Assembly (NCBI GenBank): GCA_051880475.1
Contig: JBJEOA010000043.1
Location: forward strand, 1-42,638
Source of the DNA: JAUUSJ01 sp051880475
GTDB lineage: Bacteria; Bacillota; Clostridia; Lachnospirales; Lachnospiraceae
Direction of reading: 5' to 3'
Length of the DNA stretch: 42,638 nucleotides
The position numbers were made by a program, and so were the translations under genes. Below the pieces are notes generated by a model, which was not told the DNA's origin, searched no databases, and saw only the letters and a list, made by a program, of their open reading frames with translations. Below, one piece after another: positions 24,815 through 33,334 of this stretch (its first letter is position 1; the number at the start of each line of letters is the position of its first letter).

Positions 24815-25294
24815 CTATAAATCTAACTTTATTCTAATATGTTTTTCCTCATATTGACGATATTTCACTCCCGCCATGTCCATCATTCTCTTTGCTGCCT
24901 TCGTAGAAGGGGTGTTTGCATATTTATCTGAGAGATAAATCACTTCCTTCACTCCTACCTGAATAAGAGCTTTCGTACACTCATTACATGGGAAAAGTGT
25001 TGTGTACACTCTTGTTCCTTTTAGTGAACCTCCTCCATAATTTAAAATGGCATTTAGCTCAGCGTGACATACATATAAATATTTTGTATTAAGAGGCTCT
25101 CCCTCCCTCTCCCACGGAAGTTCATCGTCACTGCATCCGATTGGCATCCCATTATATCCCATTGACAAAATTTTATTGTCTTCATTTACAATGCAAGAGC
25201 CAACCTGTGTATTATTATCTTTGCTTCTTTGAGCAGATAACATTGCAACTCCCATAAAATATTCATCCCACGATATGTAATCTTGACGTTTCAT
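24815..25294 (-). CDS. comEB: dCMP deaminase (ComEB-like)
   Basis: Zinc-dependent deamination of dCMP to dUMP for dTTP synthesis, 159 residues. The zinc-site motifs are CHAELNAI (histidine ligand and catalytic glutamate, about residue 77) and FPCNECTKALIQ (two cysteine ligands, about 106). SWDEYFMGVAMLSAQRSKD and VGSCIVNEDNKILSMGYNG are usual N-terminal family motifs. It appears to be the first gene of the long minus-strand run. No comEA or comEC is adjacent, so a competence role is not implied. Confidence 0.93.
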   Translation of the reverse strand: MKRQDYISWDEYFMGVAMLSAQRSKDNNTQVGSCIVNEDNKILSMGYNGMPIGCSDDELPWEREGEPLNTKYLYVCHAELNAILNYGGGSLKGTRVYTTLFPCNECTKALIQVGVKEVIYLSDKYANTPSTKAAKRMMDMAGVKYRQYEEKHIRIKLDL

Positions 25295-25375
25295 AACCCA
25301 ATTCTCCTTTAATCGTTTTTAAGAATAACACTCTTACGCCGTATTGTTTATTGTACCTCATCTTTTGCTTTTATG

Positions 25376-25421
25376 CAATAAAAAGAAAGCTGGTGTTTTA
25401 TATCCAGCTTTCTTTTTATTA
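25376..25421. terminator. Bidirectional terminator (lysC / comEB spacer)
   Basis: A perfect 17-bp stem, AATAAAAAGAAAGCTGG with its complement, around a 10-nt loop. The T-rich arm on each strand lets it work in both directions. It terminates lysC on the minus strand. Confidence 0.88.
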
Positions 25422-25450
25422 TATATATTTACTTCACAAATTTTTGCAAA

Positions 25451-26656
25451 TTATTTTGCTAAAAATTCATCGTGTACTGCATTCATAGCAGCCTCAATAT
25501 CTTTCTCATCAACTAGTACTGTAACACGAATCTCGGATGTGGAAATCATTCTAATATTGATACCAGCTTTATATAAGGCTTCAAACATCTTTGCAGCCAC
25601 ACCAGCATTCGTAAGCATTCCTGCACCTACGATAGATACTTTAGAAACGGTCTCATTTACATCAATTCTATCATATGCGTACTCATCAAATACATTTTCA
25701 ATTGCCTCTACCGCCTCTTTTGCATTTTCTCTTGTCACTGTAAAGGAAATATCTTTTGAATTCTCACGCCCTACGGACTGTAAAATAATATCGACATTGA
25801 TTCCCTTCTTAGCTAAGGCGTTAAATAACTTAAATGCGATTCCTGGCTCATCCTTTAAACCTACGACAGCGATTCTAGCTGCATCTCTGTCTCCAGCTAC
25901 ACCACTAATTATAACATCTTTATTTTTTGTCTTCTTTGTGACAACAGTTCCCTCTGTTGTATTAAGGCTAGAGCGAACAACAAGCTGCACTCCGTGTTTT
26001 TTTGCACACTCAACAGAACGGTTATGAAGAACACCAGCTCCAAGTGTTGCAAGTTCAAGCATCTCGTCATAAGTAATCTCATCTAATTTATAAGCTGTCT
26101 TAACAATACGTGGGTCTGCTGTAAAAACACCATCTACGTCAGTATAAATCTCACAGGCATCTGCATTTAACGCCGCTGCAAGAGCAACTGCTGTCGTATC
26201 AGAACCACCTCTTCCGAGTGTCGTATAGTTATCGTATTTATCAATTCCTTGGAAGCCTGTAACAATAACAATTTTTCTCTGCTCTAATTCATTATGAATA
26301 CGGTCTGTGTCAATTCTTTTTAATCTTGCATTACTATATTTATGTGTCGTATGCATAGCAACTTGAAATGCATTTAAAGATACAGCCGGAACACCTAATA
26401 CATCCATAGCCATCGCCATAAGTGCAACGGATGTCTGCTCTCCTGTTGTTAAGAGCATATCCATCTCTCTCTTAGATGGGTTTGGATTAATATCTTTTGC
26501 CTTTGCAATTAACTCGTCCGTAGATTTTCCCATAGCAGAAAGCACTACAACAATATCATTTCCCTTTTTATAATCTTCAATACATCTTTTTGCAACATTA
26601 AAAATTCTTTCTTTATTTCCAACGGATGTTCCACCAAACTTCTTTACTATTAACAT
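25451..26656 (-). CDS. lysC: Aspartate kinase
   Basis: First step of the aspartate family pathway (lysine, threonine, methionine, diaminopimelate). It has 401 residues from the ATG at 26656 (MLIVKKFGGTSVGNKERI). The kinase motifs are KKFGGTSVG, TTGEQTSVALMAMAMD and TLGRGGSDTTAVALAAALNA. The C-terminal ~140 residues form paired ACT domains (IAVVGLKDEPGIAFKLFNAL and VSIVGAGMLTNAGVAAKMFE) for end-product control. It follows hom with a 176-bp spacer. That spacer contains a perfect AAAAAATC/GATTTTTT hairpin (26713-26732), possibly a weak hom terminator, and no lysine-riboswitch landmarks. Confidence 0.96.
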   Translation of the reverse strand: MLIVKKFGGTSVGNKERIFNVAKRCIEDYKKGNDIVVVLSAMGKSTDELIAKAKDINPNPSKREMDMLLTTGEQTSVALMAMAMDVLGVPAVSLNAFQVAMHTTHKYSNARLKRIDTDRIHNELEQRKIVIVTGFQGIDKYDNYTTLGRGGSDTTAVALAAALNADACEIYTDVDGVFTADPRIVKTAYKLDEITYDEMLELATLGAGVLHNRSVECAKKHGVQLVVRSSLNTTEGTVVTKKTKNKDVIISGVAGDRDAARIAVVGLKDEPGIAFKLFNALAKKGINVDIILQSVGRENSKDISFTVTRENAKEAVEAIENVFDEYAYDRIDVNETVSKVSIVGAGMLTNAGVAAKMFEALYKAGINIRMISTSEIRVTVLVDEKDIEAAMNAVHDEFLAK

Positions 26657-26832
26657 TTTTTCAACCAAGCCTTTCTATCTGTTTGCTATACAGCCATGAT
26701 ACTTAAGTTCTAAAAAATCGACTGATTTTTTATCCTTCCCTATTCTATCATAAACCATTTTATTCCATTTGTATTAAGTATCTCTATAATCTGACATTCT
26801 ATTACAGTTTTCTAAAAAGGTCAAGAAAATTT

Positions 26833-28041
26833 TTAGTCAGCTAAGCGAATACGATTCATTACTGTCTCAAATTTTGCAAGTTTTTGCTCAATTACCTCTT
26901 CCTTTACTTTCGGAGTGATAAACGCAAACTCATCAATTCCATCCACTTTTACTTGCTCAATCTCACCAAATACCGCCTCTGCCTCTTCTTTTGTCACGGT
27001 ATTAGAAAGACGGACAAAAAATCTTCTCTCAAAATCACTAACTGGTGTTAACTCAAGCTTTTCCTCACTCCAAACAATATTTTCAAGGTTACGATTCATA
27101 TTTCTAACTTCTTGAAGAACGTCCGCCACAACTGCACTCGCTGTCGGAAGCTTTCCTGCTCCTCTTCCGTAAAACATCAAATCATCCACCATATTTCCAT
27201 TTAAAAATACTGCATTGAATACTCCGTTTACTCCTCCAAGTGGATGAGAAGTTGGAATCATCACAGGGCAAACCATCGCATAAGTATCGTCTTCAACCTT
27301 CTTGCTCATACCAAGTAATTTAATTTTTCTTCCCAGCGCCTTTGCGTATTTAATATCCTCAGCTGTAATTTTTGTAATTCCCTCTGTATAAATATCTTCA
27401 AAGTCAACCTGTTTTCCGTAGGAGAGAGAAGTTAAAATCGCAATTTTTCTACATGTATCATATCCCTCTACATCTGCCTCTGGATGTTTCTCAGCATATC
27501 CCTTATCTTGGGCATCCTTTAGGGCTTTCTCAAAGGACCAGCCTTCATTTTCCATCTTATCTAAAATATAATTTGTCGTACCATTTAAAATACCAGTAAT
27601 CTCTTGGATGATATCTCCTGTCAATGACTCATTCAAAGGACGGATAATAGGAATACCACCGCCAACACTTGCACCAAATAAAAAGTTTACATTTTTTTCC
27701 TTTGCAAGCTTGATTAATTCTGCCCCGTGTTTTGCGACGAGTTCTTTATTAGAAGTTGTTACATGCTTTCCAGCCTCTAATGATTTCTTTACAAATGTAT
27801 ATGCTGGATTTACTCCACCCATTGTCTCTACGACAAACCGCACATCATCATCTTTTTCAATAATGCTAAAATCATGTACTAATTTATCTTCAATGGAGCT
27901 TCCTGGAAACTCTCTAATATCTAATACGTATTTTACCTCTACTTCTTTTCCGACACGGCTTTTAATAATTTCTTTATTTCGGTCAAAAATTTCTACAACA
28001 CCTGATCCAATTGTGCCGTATCCTAAAACTGCAACTTTCAT
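26833..28041 (-). CDS. hom: Homoserine dehydrogenase
   Basis: Reduces aspartate semialdehyde to homoserine for threonine and methionine. It has 402 residues. The Rossmann motif VLGYGTIGSGVVEIF opens the protein. The catalytic region has GASVGGGIPIIRPLNES, GILNGTTNYILDKM, EADVEGYDTCRKIAIL and KLLGMSKK. The C-terminus (RFFVRLSNTVTKEEAEAVFG to the end) looks like a shortened or degenerate ACT domain. It starts 4 bp after the PheB-like ACT gene, so the two are coupled, and a stand-alone ACT protein could supply regulation. Confidence 0.95.
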   Translation of the reverse strand: MKVAVLGYGTIGSGVVEIFDRNKEIIKSRVGKEVEVKYVLDIREFPGSSIEDKLVHDFSIIEKDDDVRFVVETMGGVNPAYTFVKKSLEAGKHVTTSNKELVAKHGAELIKLAKEKNVNFLFGASVGGGIPIIRPLNESLTGDIIQEITGILNGTTNYILDKMENEGWSFEKALKDAQDKGYAEKHPEADVEGYDTCRKIAILTSLSYGKQVDFEDIYTEGITKITAEDIKYAKALGRKIKLLGMSKKVEDDTYAMVCPVMIPTSHPLGGVNGVFNAVFLNGNMVDDLMFYGRGAGKLPTASAVVADVLQEVRNMNRNLENIVWSEEKLELTPVSDFERRFFVRLSNTVTKEEAEAVFGEIEQVKVDGIDEFAFITPKVKEEVIEQKLAKFETVMNRIRLAD

Positions 28042-28045
28042 ATTT

Positions 28046-28489
28046 TTACTCCTTCGCTAGTATTTTTAACTCCTGTATTCCATCTGTCTGTTCCATCTCC
28101 TCAAGCATTTTAGAAACGTCTCTTGTCGTTGGAAGCACCTTCACACTCATTGTAATAAGAGCGTTTCCATTCACCGGGAGACTTTGATGTATAGTCAAAA
28201 TATTGGCTTGGAATTCTGCCACTAAATTTAAAATCTTTGACAAAATTCCCGGCTCATCTCTCATTTCTAATACAAAAGTAATTGTCGTTCCTTTCGCATT
28301 TTCATGAAATGGAGCAATATCATCTCGATATTTATAAAAAGAACTTCTGCTCAACTGCACCTTATCTAACGCCTTTTGAACGCTCATTTTTCTATCTGAT
28401 TCAAGCAGTTGCTTTGCCTTTACTACCTTTACTAAAACTTCTGGCAATGCTCTTTTTTTTACTACATAATACTTTGTGTCTTGTTCCAT
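28046..28489 (-). CDS. ACT domain-containing protein (UPF0735/PheB-like)
   Basis: A 147-residue stand-alone regulatory-type protein. The N-terminal ~70 residues are helical and HTH-like (SVQKALDKVQLSRSSFYKYR). The C-terminal ACT domain begins at TITFVLEMRDEPGILSKIL and continues through NILTIHQSLPVNGNALITMS. It resembles B. subtilis PheB of the UPF0735 family. It lies immediately upstream of hom, a common arrangement in Clostridia, and probably senses an amino acid, though which one is not known. It is the first gene of the operon. Confidence 0.9.
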   Translation of the reverse strand: MEQDTKYYVVKKRALPEVLVKVVKAKQLLESDRKMSVQKALDKVQLSRSSFYKYRDDIAPFHENAKGTTITFVLEMRDEPGILSKILNLVAEFQANILTIHQSLPVNGNALITMSVKVLPTTRDVSKMLEEMEQTDGIQELKILAKE

Positions 28490-28676
28490 TATTTTATCCT
28501 TTCGTATCTATTTTTTCGTTCTAAAAAAATAGCTACTAAAAATAGACATTTTCCATTCTCACGATTCTTGTCTATGGCAACACCTATATTGGGTATATCA
28601 TGCTCAAATATGTTCGTGGTAGAAATACATTTGTTCTCACCCGAAAGATGTTATCATATTTTTTCCATATATGCAA
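28490..28676 (-). promoter_or_regulatory. Promoter and structured leader of the PheB-like/hom operon
   Basis: On the minus strand TTGCAT (28671-28676), a 17-bp spacer and TAACAT (28648-28653) make a promoter, leaving a leader of about 150 nt. The leader contains a perfect 7-bp stem ATAGACA/TGTCTAT (28542-28575) and two CTATTTTT copies that can each pair with the same AAAAAATAG just before the ribosome binding site. This would allow alternative folds. No T-box landmarks were seen. Confidence 0.5.
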
Positions 28677-28689
28677 GTATTTTTTGGAT

Positions 28690-28733
28690 AAAAAAGGCAA
28701 AAATTGTCTTTTTTTAAAAACGATTTTTGCCTC
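28690..28733 (-). terminator. prfB terminator
   Basis: On the minus strand AGGCAAAAATCGT pairs with ACAATTTTTGCCT (one G-T pair), followed by TTTTT, about 28 bp past the prfB stop. Confidence 0.88.
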
Positions 28734-28760
28734 ATATTCTAGTTATTACCTAGCAATTAT

Positions 28761-29873
28761 TTAATTCTGTATCCCAACCAAACTCTTTAAGTAAGCATTC
28801 ATAAATGGATCTAAGTTTCCATCTAAAACACTTTGTACATTTCCAACTTCTTCATTTGTTCGATGATCTTTAACAAGCGTATATGGCTGCATAACGTAAG
28901 AGCGAATCTGATTTCCCCAACCAATTTCCTTCACTTCACCTCGAAGGTCTGAAATCTTTTCTAAGTTCTCTTGCTGCTTCATAATATAAAGCTTTGCCTT
29001 TAACATCTTCATCGCTTTGTCTTTATTTTTATGCTGTGAGCGCTCATTTTGACATTGTACAACAACACCAGTAGGAATATGGGTGATTCGGATAGCAGAA
29101 TCCGTCTTATTAATATGCTGGCCGCCTGCACCGCTTGCTCGGTAAGTGTCAATTTTTAAGTCTTCTTCTGCGATATCAACCGTTACGTCCTCCTCAATAT
29201 CAGGCAAAACATCACAAGATGCAAAGGAAGTCTGTCTCTTACCTGCCGCATTGAAAGGAGAAATTCGCACAAGTCGATGCACTCCTTTCTCAGACTTTAA
29301 ATAGCCATACGCATTTTTCCCACTAATTTGAACAGTAATGGACTTAATTCCTGCCTCATCTCCGTCAAGAAAATCGAGTACCTCTGTCTTGTATCCTCGT
29401 TTTTCTGCCCATTTACTATACATACGATAAAGCATTCCAGCCCAGTCGCAAGACTCTGTTCCACCTGCACCTGCATGCAGAGTCAATATAGCATCATTTT
29501 CATCGTACTCTCCAGATAAAAGTGTGGAAATTTTCATCTCATCAAATTTCTTCTGAAAACTTTTCATCATAGCCTGAATTTCTGGAATTAAATCGGAATC
29601 ATTTTCCTCATATCCCATCTCAAGCATTGTCTCGACATCTTCCATCTGCTCTCTTAACTCCTCATAGGAAGATACTATATCTTTTAAATTTTTAGCTTCT
29701 TTGATTACTTCCTGAGAATGCTCCACATCATCCCAAAAAGATGGCAACTCCATCTGTCTGTCTAATTCTTTAATCTGCTCTTTTTTATCTTTTAAGCTTA
29801 GTGATTCCTCTAAATCTTTCATGGGCTGCTCATACTGACCCAAATCATATTTAATTTGATCTAATTCAATCAC
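28761..29873 (-). CDS. prfB: Peptide chain release factor 2, without programmed frameshift
   Basis: Class I release factor for UGA and UAA stops, 370 residues. The SPF recognition tripeptide is in RLVRISPFNAAGKRQT and the GGQ hydrolysis motif in YRASGAGGQHINKTDSA. The frame is continuous from an ATG (MIELDQIKYDLGQYEQ): at the position of the usual CTTTGAC shift site (near codon 26, LEESLSLKDKKE) there is no in-frame TGA. Most bacterial prfB genes need a +1 frameshift there; this one does not. It follows secA by 22 bp, the standard Firmicute order. Confidence 0.97.
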   Translation of the reverse strand: MIELDQIKYDLGQYEQPMKDLEESLSLKDKKEQIKELDRQMELPSFWDDVEHSQEVIKEAKNLKDIVSSYEELREQMEDVETMLEMGYEENDSDLIPEIQAMMKSFQKKFDEMKISTLLSGEYDENDAILTLHAGAGGTESCDWAGMLYRMYSKWAEKRGYKTEVLDFLDGDEAGIKSITVQISGKNAYGYLKSEKGVHRLVRISPFNAAGKRQTSFASCDVLPDIEEDVTVDIAEEDLKIDTYRASGAGGQHINKTDSAIRITHIPTGVVVQCQNERSQHKNKDKAMKMLKAKLYIMKQQENLEKISDLRGEVKEIGWGNQIRSYVMQPYTLVKDHRTNEEVGNVQSVLDGNLDPFMNAYLKSLVGIQN

Positions 29874-29895
29874 AATCTTTGCTCCTTACTTCTTA

Positions 29896-32481
29896 CTATT
29901 TATTTCTTCCACAGCATTGTTTGTATTTTTTACCACTTCCACAAGGACATGGATCATTTCTTCCAATCTTCGCTGTCTTTCTCACATATGGACCTTTCGC
30001 CACCGTATCATCCTTATTTGTTCCTGTAATCTTAGGAGCTTCCTCCTTTTCTACTTTCTGCTCAAGTTTCACATGCATCAAAGCTCCAATCGTATCCTTT
30101 TGGATATTCGCTGTCATCTCCTCAAACATCTCAAAACCTAAGAAACGATACTGTACAAGAGGGTCTTTATTACCGTATGCCTGAAGTCCAATTCCTTGGC
30201 GAAGCTGTTCCATATCATCAATATGGTCCATCCATTTTCTATCAATAATCTTTAATAAGAAAATACGCTCAAGGTCACGAATCATATTCGGGTCAATCTC
30301 ATCAAATTCTTTTTCTTTCGCCTCGTAATATTCTCTCGCTTTCTCCTTCATACGACTGATAAATGCCTCTTTATCAGAATTTTCTCTCTCATCTTGTGTA
30401 AGCTCTATCTCACTCATCTCAATTGGGATTTTTTGAGCTAACGCCTCTTTTAAGCTCTTCATATCCCACTCTTGCGAGGAGGCTTCCTCACCAATATATC
30501 CCTTAATAATGTTTTCCACTACAGAATCAATCATGCTGTAAATGGAATCTCTCATATTTTCGCCATCGAGTACACGGCGGCGCTCTTTATACATAATCTC
30601 TCTTTGTTCGTTCATAACCTGGTCATACTCGAGCAAATTACGACGAATTCCAAAGTTATTGCTCTCAATCTTCTTTTGTGCCTTCTCGATTGTGGCAGTA
30701 ATAGATTTATGCTGAATTTCCTCACCCTCTGGAATCTTAAGTGTCTTATAAAGGGCAATCATACGCTCAGATCCAAACAGTCTCATCAAATCATCTTCCA
30801 AAGATAAATAAAACTTAGATTCTCCCGGATCTCCCTGACGACCAGAACGACCGCGAAGCTGGTTATCAATACGTCTTGCCTCATGACGCTCTGTACCGAT
30901 AATTTTAAGACCACCGACCTCTGCGACACCTTCCTCAAGTTTAATATCCGTACCACGACCTGCCATATTGGTTGCGATTGTAACGGCTCCTAGACGACCG
31001 GCATTTGCGACAATCTCCGCCTCTTTCTCATGAAACTTTGCATTTAATACATTATGAGGGATTCCTCTTCTTGTAAGCATTTTGCTAAGTTCCTCAGAAA
31101 CTTCAATCGTAATCGTACCAACCAAAACTGGCTGTCCCTTCTTATGTGCAGCCTCAATCTCGTCAATAACTGCATTAAATTTCTCCTTCTTAGACGCATA
31201 AATAGAGTCCTCATGGTCTATACGGATAACTGGTTTATTCGTAGGAATCACAATAACATCCATTCCATAAATATCTCTAAACTCTTTTTCTTCTGTGAGA
31301 GCAGTACCTGTCATACCTGCTTTCTTATCATATTTATTAAAGAAGTTCTGGAATGTAATAGTAGCTAATGTCTTTGACTCGCGTTTTACCTTTACATTTT
31401 CCTTCGCCTCAATCGCCTGGTGAAGACCATCCGAATATCTTCTTCCTGGCATAATACGTCCGGTAAATTCATCTACGATTAATACTTCATCGTCTTTTAC
31501 AACATAATCTCTATCTTTAAACATCAAATTATGGGCACGGAGTGCTAAAATAATATTATGCTGAATTTCTAAGTTTTCTGGGTCAGCTAAGTTCTCAATT
31601 CTAAAAAATTCCTCAACTTTTTTCACACCATCTGCGGTCAAAACAACCTGCTTTTCCTTTTCATTTACAAGGAAATCTCCATCTTCCTCTATGTCAGTTC
31701 CCATAAGTGCATCCATCTTACTAAGTTCTGCACTTTTAGTACCTCTCTCCATTCTTCTCGCCAAAAAATCACACATACGATATAAATCTGTGGATTTTCC
31801 GCTCTGACCTGAAATAATAAGAGGAGTTCTAGCCTCGTCAATCAAGACAGAGTCGACCTCATCGACGATGGCATAATGTAAGTCTCTTTGTACTAGCTCG
31901 CTCTTTTCTACTACCATATTATCTCTTAAGTAGTCAAAGCCAAGCTCATTATTTGTGACATAAGTAATATCACAGTTATAAGCCGCCCTTCTCTCATCTC
32001 CGTCATAGCTATTTAAAATTACGCCGACGGTTAGACCTAAGAAATTGTGAATCTGTCCCATCCACTCCGCATCACGCTTTGCCAGATAATCATTGACTGT
32101 TACGATATGGACACCTTTGCCCTCTAATGCATTCAAATAAGCTGGTAAAGTTGCCACTAATGTTTTACCTTCACCAGTTTTCATCTCAGCAATTCTGCCC
32201 TGATGAAGAATAATACCACCGATTAACTGTACTCTATAATGTTTCATATGAAGAGTACGGTCTGCCGCCTCTCTCACCACAGCGTAAGCCTCTGGCAAAA
32301 TATCATCTAATGTCTCACCGTTTGCTAAACGCCCTTTAAACTCTTGTGTTTTTGCTCTAAGTTCGTCATCGGACAAAGCCTGCATTGCCTCGTCTAAACT
32401 TTCTATCTTATCTACAAGCTTTATGATTCTCTTAATTTCTTTATCACTATGACTTCCAAATATCTTATCAAAAAGCCCCAT
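29896..32481 (-). CDS. secA: Protein translocase ATPase SecA
   Basis: Motor of the Sec export pathway at the membrane. It has 861 residues from the ATG at 32481 (MGLFDKIFGSHSDKEIKRII), with AAAGGAAG 8 nt upstream. Walker A is AEMKTGEGKTLVATLPAYLN (about residue 99). The DEAD-like box is AIVDEVDSVLIDEARTPLI, and the second motor domain has TNMAGRGTDIKL and QLRGRSGRQGDPG. The C-terminus carries the SEC-C zinc motif DPCPCGSGKKYKQCCG. Upstream, 32482-32920 is AT-rich with short palindromes (TTTTCTATAGAAAA near 32762) and no gene. Confidence 0.98.
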   Translation of the reverse strand: MGLFDKIFGSHSDKEIKRIIKLVDKIESLDEAMQALSDDELRAKTQEFKGRLANGETLDDILPEAYAVVREAADRTLHMKHYRVQLIGGIILHQGRIAEMKTGEGKTLVATLPAYLNALEGKGVHIVTVNDYLAKRDAEWMGQIHNFLGLTVGVILNSYDGDERRAAYNCDITYVTNNELGFDYLRDNMVVEKSELVQRDLHYAIVDEVDSVLIDEARTPLIISGQSGKSTDLYRMCDFLARRMERGTKSAELSKMDALMGTDIEEDGDFLVNEKEKQVVLTADGVKKVEEFFRIENLADPENLEIQHNIILALRAHNLMFKDRDYVVKDDEVLIVDEFTGRIMPGRRYSDGLHQAIEAKENVKVKRESKTLATITFQNFFNKYDKKAGMTGTALTEEKEFRDIYGMDVIVIPTNKPVIRIDHEDSIYASKKEKFNAVIDEIEAAHKKGQPVLVGTITIEVSEELSKMLTRRGIPHNVLNAKFHEKEAEIVANAGRLGAVTIATNMAGRGTDIKLEEGVAEVGGLKIIGTERHEARRIDNQLRGRSGRQGDPGESKFYLSLEDDLMRLFGSERMIALYKTLKIPEGEEIQHKSITATIEKAQKKIESNNFGIRRNLLEYDQVMNEQREIMYKERRRVLDGENMRDSIYSMIDSVVENIIKGYIGEEASSQEWDMKSLKEALAQKIPIEMSEIELTQDERENSDKEAFISRMKEKAREYYEAKEKEFDEIDPNMIRDLERIFLLKIIDRKWMDHIDDMEQLRQGIGLQAYGNKDPLVQYRFLGFEMFEEMTANIQKDTIGALMHVKLEQKVEKEEAPKITGTNKDDTVAKGPYVRKTAKIGRNDPCPCGSGKKYKQCCGRNK

Positions 32482-32920
32482 ATATCGCACTTCCTTTCGT
32501 TCATAATCATGTCTTTCAAGACAGACATATCCATTCCCTATATCTTAAATAAAAAAGAAATCATTTTCTTAGGCTATAATCTCCCCTTCGAACTATTTTC
32601 CATCTAATATACAAATATTTCCTATAGAAAAAGCCTAGTCACTGCTTTATTTTAGCATTTATAAGTCTAGGAATCAATCCATTTATTTTCATATATAGAG
32701 AAAATATTATGATTTTATTGTGAACAGTTGGTTTTTCTCTCCTTTTTTATTTTTATATTTTGTTTTCTATAGAAAATATAAAAATAAAATTTGAATTGTC
32801 AAAAAAATCTAAATTTTTTAAAAGTTATGGAACATATTTATTATATGAGAAATATAAAAAATTTATGAAAAATGCCAAATAATAGGCATATACTAGGGGA
32901 TATTCGATTCAAGAATAAAG

Positions 32921-33019
32921 TTATCCACATTATAAACATTATAAAAAATGGCTTTTTTTCAGTTATCCACAAAGTTATCCACAATATCCACAACGTTGTG
33001 GATAACTCATTGTGGATAA
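32921..33019. promoter_or_regulatory. Cluster of DnaA boxes between secA and hpf
   Basis: Perfect TTATCCACA boxes on the plus strand at 32921-32929, 32963-32971 and 32975-32983, and on the minus strand at 32997-33005 and 33011-33019, plus a one-mismatch ATATCCACA at 32984-32992. The last four are arranged head-to-head around the palindrome ATCCACAACGTTGTGGAT. Very AT-rich DNA lies on both sides. About 35 bp to the right a TAATAATAA run (minus strand, 33055-33063) resembles DnaA-trio repeats. No dnaA or dnaN is in the window, so this is a DnaA-binding locus of unknown role or an origin away from dnaA. Confidence 0.9.
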
Positions 33020-33184
33020 CTGTTCGGTAAAAATAACGAAAAATCGAAAATATATTATTATTAGACAATTTATGTTGTTAAAAATAAATCAAAAAATAGT
33101 TCGAAAATTTCAAATAAATTTCAAAAATCTTGTTTATGAATCCGAAAAAAAAAGAACAAAAGAAGGGTACATAAAAAAAATTGA

Positions 33185-33213
33185 TTGAAATTTTCTGAAA
33201 ATACTGCTATACT
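33185..33213 (+). promoter_or_regulatory. Sigma-A promoter of hpf
   Basis: TTGAAA (33185-33190), a 17-bp spacer and TATACT (33208-33213); the predicted transcript start is near 33220. Confidence 0.78.
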
Positions 33214-33219
33214 ATTTAT

Positions 33220-33334
33220 ATAAGATAGGTTCTAGTCAGTGAAAGAAGAATCTATCAAAATCTCTGTAAGATTAAAAACTAGACAGAGATGAGGAATACT
33301 ATTCCAATAAAAATAAGAAAAGGGAGTGAATCGT
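33220..33334 (+). ncRNA. Structured hpf leader (three hairpins)
   Basis: The predicted 115-nt leader holds GATAGGTTCT/AGAATCTATC (33224-33256, one G-T pair), ATCTCTGT/ACAGAGAT (33260-33290, perfect) and GGAAT/ATTCC (33293-33305). TCTAGT near the first loop can also pair with ACTAGA near the second, a possible pseudoknot. The raiA RNA motif is known upstream of such genes in Firmicutes, but I cannot identify its conserved core here. Confidence 0.5.

Noticed and set aside
32841..33068. Open frame on the minus strand across the DnaA-box cluster
   Set aside because: Made of repeated box sequence (LWILWITLWI) and AT-rich DNA, with no ribosome binding site.
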